Made by a program: the position numbers and the translations under genes. The notes beneath the pieces were generated by a model, which did not search any database, had not been told where the DNA came from, and was given only the letters and a program-made list of their open reading frames with translations. Positions 60,852-64,000 of a DNA stretch of 64,000 nt are shown here, in pieces; within the stretch, counting starts at the first letter, position 1; the number at the start of each line of letters is the position of its first letter. The stretch covers positions 1 through 64,000 of the forward strand of contig NZ_JNXE01000038.1 in assembly GCF_000716605.1 (NCBI RefSeq), in the 5' to 3' direction. The stretch comes from Streptomyces sp. NRRL F-525 (GTDB taxonomy: Bacteria > Actinomycetota > Actinomycetes > Streptomycetales > Streptomycetaceae).

Positions 60852-61646
60852 ATGGGACCCAAGTCCGAGCGGGTCTACCGCACGATTCGCGAGTGGATCG
60901 CTACGGGCAAGTACTCGCCAGGTTCCAAGCTCCCGTCCGAGCGCACCCTGTCGGAAGAGCTGGAGATCGGCCGTACGGCTCTGCGTCAGGTGTTGGCAAA
61001 GCTCGTTGCTGAGGGCGTCGTTGAGGTGCACGGCCGTAGCTCCTACCGGGTGCCCGACCGGTCAGTGACCATTGAAGCGCCGGCGGATGTCGAGCCGTGG
61101 CAGATCCACGGTGAGCGGACGTTGTACGACAACCGATGGGTGAAGCTGAGCCTCGTCGACGTGGAACCGCCCGGCGTAGAGCGCTTTGAGCACCACCTCG
61201 TCAAGCTTCACCACGTGGCCATTGCCGCGGTCCTCGACGAACAGGACCGGGTGCTCATGATGTGGCGGTACCGCTTCGTCCCTGACTCGTTCGGCTGGGA
61301 ACTGCCCGGTGGCATCGTCGACGAGGGGGAGGAACCCCTTCAGACCGCCTTGCGTGAGGTCGAGGAAGAGACGGGCTGGCGTCCGAACTCCCTTGAGCAC
61401 GTGGTCACTTATCAGCCCATGGTCGGCATGGTCGACTCGCCGCACGAGATCTTCGTCGGTCAGGGAGCGAAGCTCGTCGGTGAACCGACCGATCTGGAGG
61501 AAGCCGGGCACATTGCCTGGGTGCCTCTGTCCGATGTTCCTGGGCTGATGGCTCGCGGTGAGTTGATGGGCTCGGGCACCCTCGTCGGCCTCCTTCATGT
61601 GCTCGCTTCACGGGGTGCCAGCACCTCGCCTACAACTGCTGTGTGA
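60852..61646 (+). CDS. pif: GntR-Nudix fusion, Pif-like
   Basis: 264-residue protein with an N-terminal winged helix (RTIREWIATGKYSPGSKLPSERTLSEELEIGRTALRQVLAKLVAEGVVEVHG) and a Nudix hydrolase domain. The Nudix box GGIVDEGEEPLQTALREVEEETGW fits Gx5Ex7REUxEExGU. In pSAM2 the Nudix protein Pif prevents redundant transfer between cells that already carry the element (established); the symbol is given by analogy. ATG at 60852 follows GGAGAG. The gene is convergent with the XRE/TPR gene, whose stop lies inside its last codons (61630-61646). Confidence 0.85.
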   Translation: MGPKSERVYRTIREWIATGKYSPGSKLPSERTLSEELEIGRTALRQVLAKLVAEGVVEVHGRSSYRVPDRSVTIEAPADVEPWQIHGERTLYDNRWVKLSLVDVEPPGVERFEHHLVKLHHVAIAAVLDEQDRVLMMWRYRFVPDSFGWELPGGIVDEGEEPLQTALREVEEETGWRPNSLEHVVTYQPMVGMVDSPHEIFVGQGAKLVGEPTDLEEAGHIAWVPLSDVPGLMARGELMGSGTLVGLLHVLASRGASTSPTTAV

Positions 61647-62760
61647 GCTGCTCGATCCGCCGTCTGTGACGCACTGATTTGGTCCGGCTCGCGATCAACT
61701 TTGCGTTCCGCAGGTGCTCTTGCGCCTGGTCGTACTCGCCGCGCGCCAAGTGGGCCTGGGCCAGATCGCAGCGCAGTCCGGCCGTTGCCCTGATGAACGT
61801 GGGATCAGTCGTATCCAGAGCGGTGTACAGGCTGTCCACTGCCTCGGGGTCGCCGATCAGGGCGAGAGCGTTTCCGCGCCACCTGGTGAGGTGGCCCTCA
61901 TTGAGGAAGATGCTCAGCATGTCCGGATCTCGGGCTTGCTCCCCGGCGGGCAAGTGCCGAGCCGCATGTTCAAGTGCCCGCTGACAGTCGTCCTGGAGTC
62001 CAGCTCGGGCGCAGATTTCCGCCTCGGCCGCGTACAGCCAAGCTGTGAGCCGCGGAGACTTCGCCTTCCCACCAAGACGCTGGGCATCTCGGACCAGCTG
62101 TACCGCAGTCTCGGGACGCCCGGCGTCGCAGAGCACGAATGCCTGCTCGGCGGTGGCGTGCGCGAGATACATGGGCTCGTCGGCCTCTTGCGCAGCGCGC
62201 TTGCCCAACTCGTAGTGGCGCCAGGCTCGTTCGACGGCTCCGACATCCAGAGCCTGCCAGGCTGCCAACGTTGCCGCGCCGGCCAGAGCCAGAGCGACCG
62301 GGCGACGAGTCTCCGGGAGGACTGCGAAGGTGAGGGCTTCTTCCAACCGCGTCAGGTGGCCAGTCATCTGGTCGACCAGACTGGCGGCGCCCATCTGCCG
62401 ATCGATGGTCCGGAGCAGCTCGGTTTGGTCCATGAACGTCTTGACCATGGTCAGGCTGACGTTCCGTGCCTCATCGATCCGAGATATCAGCTCGTCGTAC
62501 CCGTCGGCCGCCGCGAACGCCGACGGTGACTTTGGCCGGCCCGTCAGTTCGTCATCTGTGATCCCCAGCAGGGCACGGAGAATCTTGGCGTAGCGGCTGG
62601 AGATCGTACGCCGCTCGTTCTCCCATTCCGAGACGTACACCCGCAAACTCGCCGTGGAGGCGACAGTGAGCATGTGCTGACGCGCATGCCCCTCGATCTC
62701 CCGCACAAGACGTTCTTGCGACCATTCCCGCGCCGTCCTTGCTGCCTTGAGTCCACTCAT
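61630..62760 (-). CDS. XRE-type regulator with TPR-like C-terminal domain
   Basis: 376-residue protein. An N-terminal helix-turn-helix (LKAARTAREWSQERLVREIE and SLRVYVSEWENERRTIS) is followed by about 300 residues of helical TPR-like repeats (AWRHYELGKRAAQEADEPMYLAHATAEQAF; GRPETAVQLVRDAQRLG; ARGEYDQAQEHLRNAKLIAS). Such regulators often sense peptides or small ligands. In this type of element it may control transfer genes and bind the palindromes at 62946-62990 (inference). ATG at 62760 is used; the frame is open to 63057 across the palindromes, which argues against the longer version. It overlaps the end of the Pif-like gene by 17 bases. Confidence 0.87.
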   Translation of the reverse strand: MSGLKAARTAREWSQERLVREIEGHARQHMLTVASTASLRVYVSEWENERRTISSRYAKILRALLGITDDELTGRPKSPSAFAAADGYDELISRIDEARNVSLTMVKTFMDQTELLRTIDRQMGAASLVDQMTGHLTRLEEALTFAVLPETRRPVALALAGAATLAAWQALDVGAVERAWRHYELGKRAAQEADEPMYLAHATAEQAFVLCDAGRPETAVQLVRDAQRLGGKAKSPRLTAWLYAAEAEICARAGLQDDCQRALEHAARHLPAGEQARDPDMLSIFLNEGHLTRWRGNALALIGDPEAVDSLYTALDTTDPTFIRATAGLRCDLAQAHLARGEYDQAQEHLRNAKLIASRTKSVRHRRRIEQLTQQL

Positions 62761-62945
62761 CGCGTACTGCCGCTCCGGGTAGGGGTGTTGACCGTAACAG
62801 CAGCATGCCTCACATCGGCGCAGGTCGGCAGGGGTTAACCAGCCTGCTGTTAACCCCTGTTGTCTACCGGCTTGTTGATGAGCGCGCTTTCCTAGAACTG
62901 TCGCAGTCAGGCGAGTTGAAGCGCCGGACCAGCAACGATGCTTGA

Positions 62946-62990
62946 CATCTGGTGCGCACCAGATGCAACCTACTGGTGCGCACCAGTAGG
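62946..62990. promoter_or_regulatory. Twin perfect palindromes over the transfer-operon promoter
   Basis: CATCTGGTGCGCACCAGATG (62946-62965) is a perfect 20-bp palindrome. A second perfect 22-bp one at 62969-62990 has half CCTACTGGTGC. Both share the core CTGGTGCGCACCAG. TTGACA (62942-62947) overlaps the first site, so a bound repressor would cover the promoter of the genes starting at 63096. The rest of the 335-base gap 62761-63095 shows nothing else. Confidence 0.88.
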
Positions 62991-63095
62991 AAGCGTGAAC
63001 ACTCCGCGGCTTTGCTGCGGCATCCATCGACATTCGGGAGCGGCGACCAACCGCCAAGCAAGTACGTCGCTCCCGCCCCTGAAGGGACTCCCATA

Positions 63096-63449
63096 ATGCG
63101 TCAGATTCCCGTCGACACGTCCGCCGCGACTGTGATGGTTGCCAAGACTCCGCAGCCCAAGGTCAAGGACCGCCGAACCGGTGAGATCGCCGTGGACAAG
63201 GACGGCGTCACGCTGATGACCGTGGAGGTCATGTTCTCCACGCCGGACGAGGTAGAGATCCTCAAGCTCGCCGTGCCGCAGCCCGGCGTCTCCGAGGAGC
63301 TGACCATGGGCACCCCGGTGGCCTTGACCGGCCTCGTCGCCTCGGCGTGGGAGAACGAGTTCAACGGCCAGAAGCGGCACGGCATCGCCTTCCGCGCCGT
63401 GGCCGTGACCTCGCTCGTCGCTGCGGCTTCGCAGGCTGAGGCTGCCTGA
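63096..63449 (+). CDS. Small protein preceding the translocase gene, AICE-conserved
   Basis: 117-residue soluble protein (MRQIPVDTSAATVMVAKTPQPKVKDRRTGEIAVDKDGVTLMTVEVMF). It has the look of the short proteins that precede TraB/FtsK genes in Streptomyces integrative elements; the function is unknown. The beta-rich pattern KVKDRRTGEIA and TLMTVEVMF could suit a single-stranded DNA-binding-like fold, which is a guess. ATG at 63096 has GAAGGGA upstream. It stops 14 bases before the translocase start. Confidence 0.8.
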   Translation: MRQIPVDTSAATVMVAKTPQPKVKDRRTGEIAVDKDGVTLMTVEVMFSTPDEVEILKLAVPQPGVSEELTMGTPVALTGLVASAWENEFNGQKRHGIAFRAVAVTSLVAAASQAEAA

Positions 63450-63463
63450 TCACGACCTGGTTC

Positions 63464-64000
63464 ATGGTCGCTCTGGTGCTGGTCGTCGCTGCCGCAGGTC
63501 TCCTGCGGTGGCGGCGCCCCGCCTGGTACTGGCTGACCTTCGGGGTCACCCTCGCCACCCTGCGGGTCCTGCTCCGCTACGCCTCCGTCATGGACGCTTG
63601 CGGCCTCACGGTCCCGCCCTCCCGCTGGCGCCTGGCCCTGGCCCGAATCGCCAACCGGCCCGTGCCCGAATCCCGTCCACCGCGCATCCTTCGACTGCGC
63701 CCGACCCGCACCGGCCTGGTGCTGCGGCTGAAGCTCCGTCCCGGACAGGACGCCTTCGACGTCGCGGCGGCCTCCGACCGGCTGCGCCACTCCTTCGGCC
63801 TGTACGGCGTCACCTCGCGTGAGTTGCGCTCGGGGGTCGTCGAGGTGCGGATGACGGGCTACGACGTCCTCAAGCGGGTGCAGATGCCTGCCCGGACCGA
63901 GACGCGCCCGATGCGGGTCCCGGTCGCCCTGCGCGAGGACGGCGCGGTGCACTACCGCGACTACCGGGCCGTACCGCACGGGCTCACCTTGGGCGCCACG
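63464..64000 (+). CDS. traB: TraB/FtsK-SpoIIIE-type DNA translocase, N-terminal part
   Basis: The first 179 residues only; the gene runs off the window. Two membrane segments (MVALVLVVAAAGLL and WYWLTFGVTLATLRVLLRY) precede the cytoplasmic domain. The visible end, HYRDYRAVPHGLTLGAT, is the strand just before Walker A in TraSA/TraB proteins. In Streptomyces these hexameric pumps move double-stranded DNA during mating (established). ATG at 63464 is 14 bases after the preceding stop; no ribosome binding site is seen, so translation is probably coupled. Confidence 0.87.
   Translation, partial: MVALVLVVAAAGLLRWRRPAWYWLTFGVTLATLRVLLRYASVMDACGLTVPPSRWRLALARIANRPVPESRPPRILRLRPTRTGLVLRLKLRPGQDAFDVAAASDRLRHSFGLYGVTSRELRSGVVEVRMTGYDVLKRVQMPARTETRPMRVPVALREDGAVHYRDYRAVPHGLTLGAT

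Larger units (their letters stand above)
52208..64000 (+). mobile_element. AICE-like integrative element (pSAM2 type), truncated by window end
   Basis: Gene content changes sharply after tRNA-Ser(TGA). It includes a KorSA-like GntR repressor, coupled small orphan genes, AT-richer cargo, a GntR-Nudix protein like pSAM2 Pif, an XRE/TPR regulator, a small pre-transfer protein and the start of a TraB/FtsK translocase. The int, xis and rep genes and the right attachment site must lie beyond 64000. No repeat of the tRNA 3' end is visible in the window. Confidence 0.82.

Noticed and set aside
52208..64000. Integrase gene for the element
   Set aside because: I looked for tyrosine (R..HxxR..Y) and serine recombinase motifs in all sizeable frames and saw none; it must lie beyond the window.

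Overview
The window is a high G+C actinobacterial chromosome segment. Its codon use, GTG starts, GTGA/ATGA overlaps and gene content point to Streptomyces. Gene order from hisC-cydA-cydB-cydCD through serS-pheA, the copper/DyP cluster, pepP and the HtrA-like protease matches what I remember of the conserved core around S. coelicolor SCO3944-SCO3977; this is recalled, not searched. Three perfect parS sites (GTTTCACGTGAAAC), one variant, and several clusters of DnaA boxes fit a location near oriC.

Layout. 1-2.3 kb: an empty GC-rich stretch and a LacI-family regulator. 2.3-9.8 kb: a HisC-type aminotransferase, then cydA-cydB-cydCD (cytochrome bd oxidase and its assembly ABC exporter) behind a near-ideal Rex operator, with parS sites around the cydCD start. 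9.8-16.1 kb: a GAF histidine kinase, a degenerate repeat array, an M23 peptidase, a HAD phosphatase, an LLM oxidoreductase, a small unknown protein and KptA. 16.2-20.6 kb: a tightly overlapped minus-strand operon (M24 peptidase-like protein, epoxide-hydrolase/SDR fusion, diiron-like hydrolase, MerR regulator). 20.9-24.4 kb: a double ABC transporter. 24.8-28.8 kb: tRNA-Ser(GCT), HAD phosphatase, serS, a DnaA-box-rich spacer and pheA. 28.9-35.2 kb: a copper handling locus (DtpA-type DyP peroxidase, CopC-CopD fusion, ECuC, Sco, YcnI and a Met/His-rich membrane protein). 35.4-52.0 kb: anti-sigma-like ATPases, a CitG/MdcB-like protein, an MFS exporter with a MocR regulator, pepP, a PP2C phosphatase, a Prim-Pol-like protein, an SEC-C protein, glpQ, an HtrA-like protease, an ECF sigma factor with a CU044_5270 partner, and a GNAT acetyltransferase.

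At 52.1 kb tRNA-Ser(TGA) marks the edge of an integrative element that runs past the window end. It looks like an actinomycete integrative and conjugative element (AICE, pSAM2 type). Visible are a KorSA-like GntR repressor with twin operators, four coupled small genes, a cargo block, a Pif-like GntR-Nudix protein, an XRE/TPR regulator, twin perfect palindromes, a small transfer-associated protein and the start of a TraB/FtsK translocase. The integrase, excisionase and replication genes are not in the window.

The cargo block (54.4-60.4 kb) is the most likely place for something undescribed. It holds a STAND NTPase with six near-identical 126-bp TPR repeats, broken by a 4-bp tandem duplication, and a membrane protein partner sharing its low-complexity tag. 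Next to them are a DUF4236-like protein, and an AT-richer 383-residue orphan with a C-terminal glycine-zipper membrane segment. Decayed duplicated sequences and a perfect 29-bp inverted repeat surround these genes. A defence or self/non-self role is inference only.
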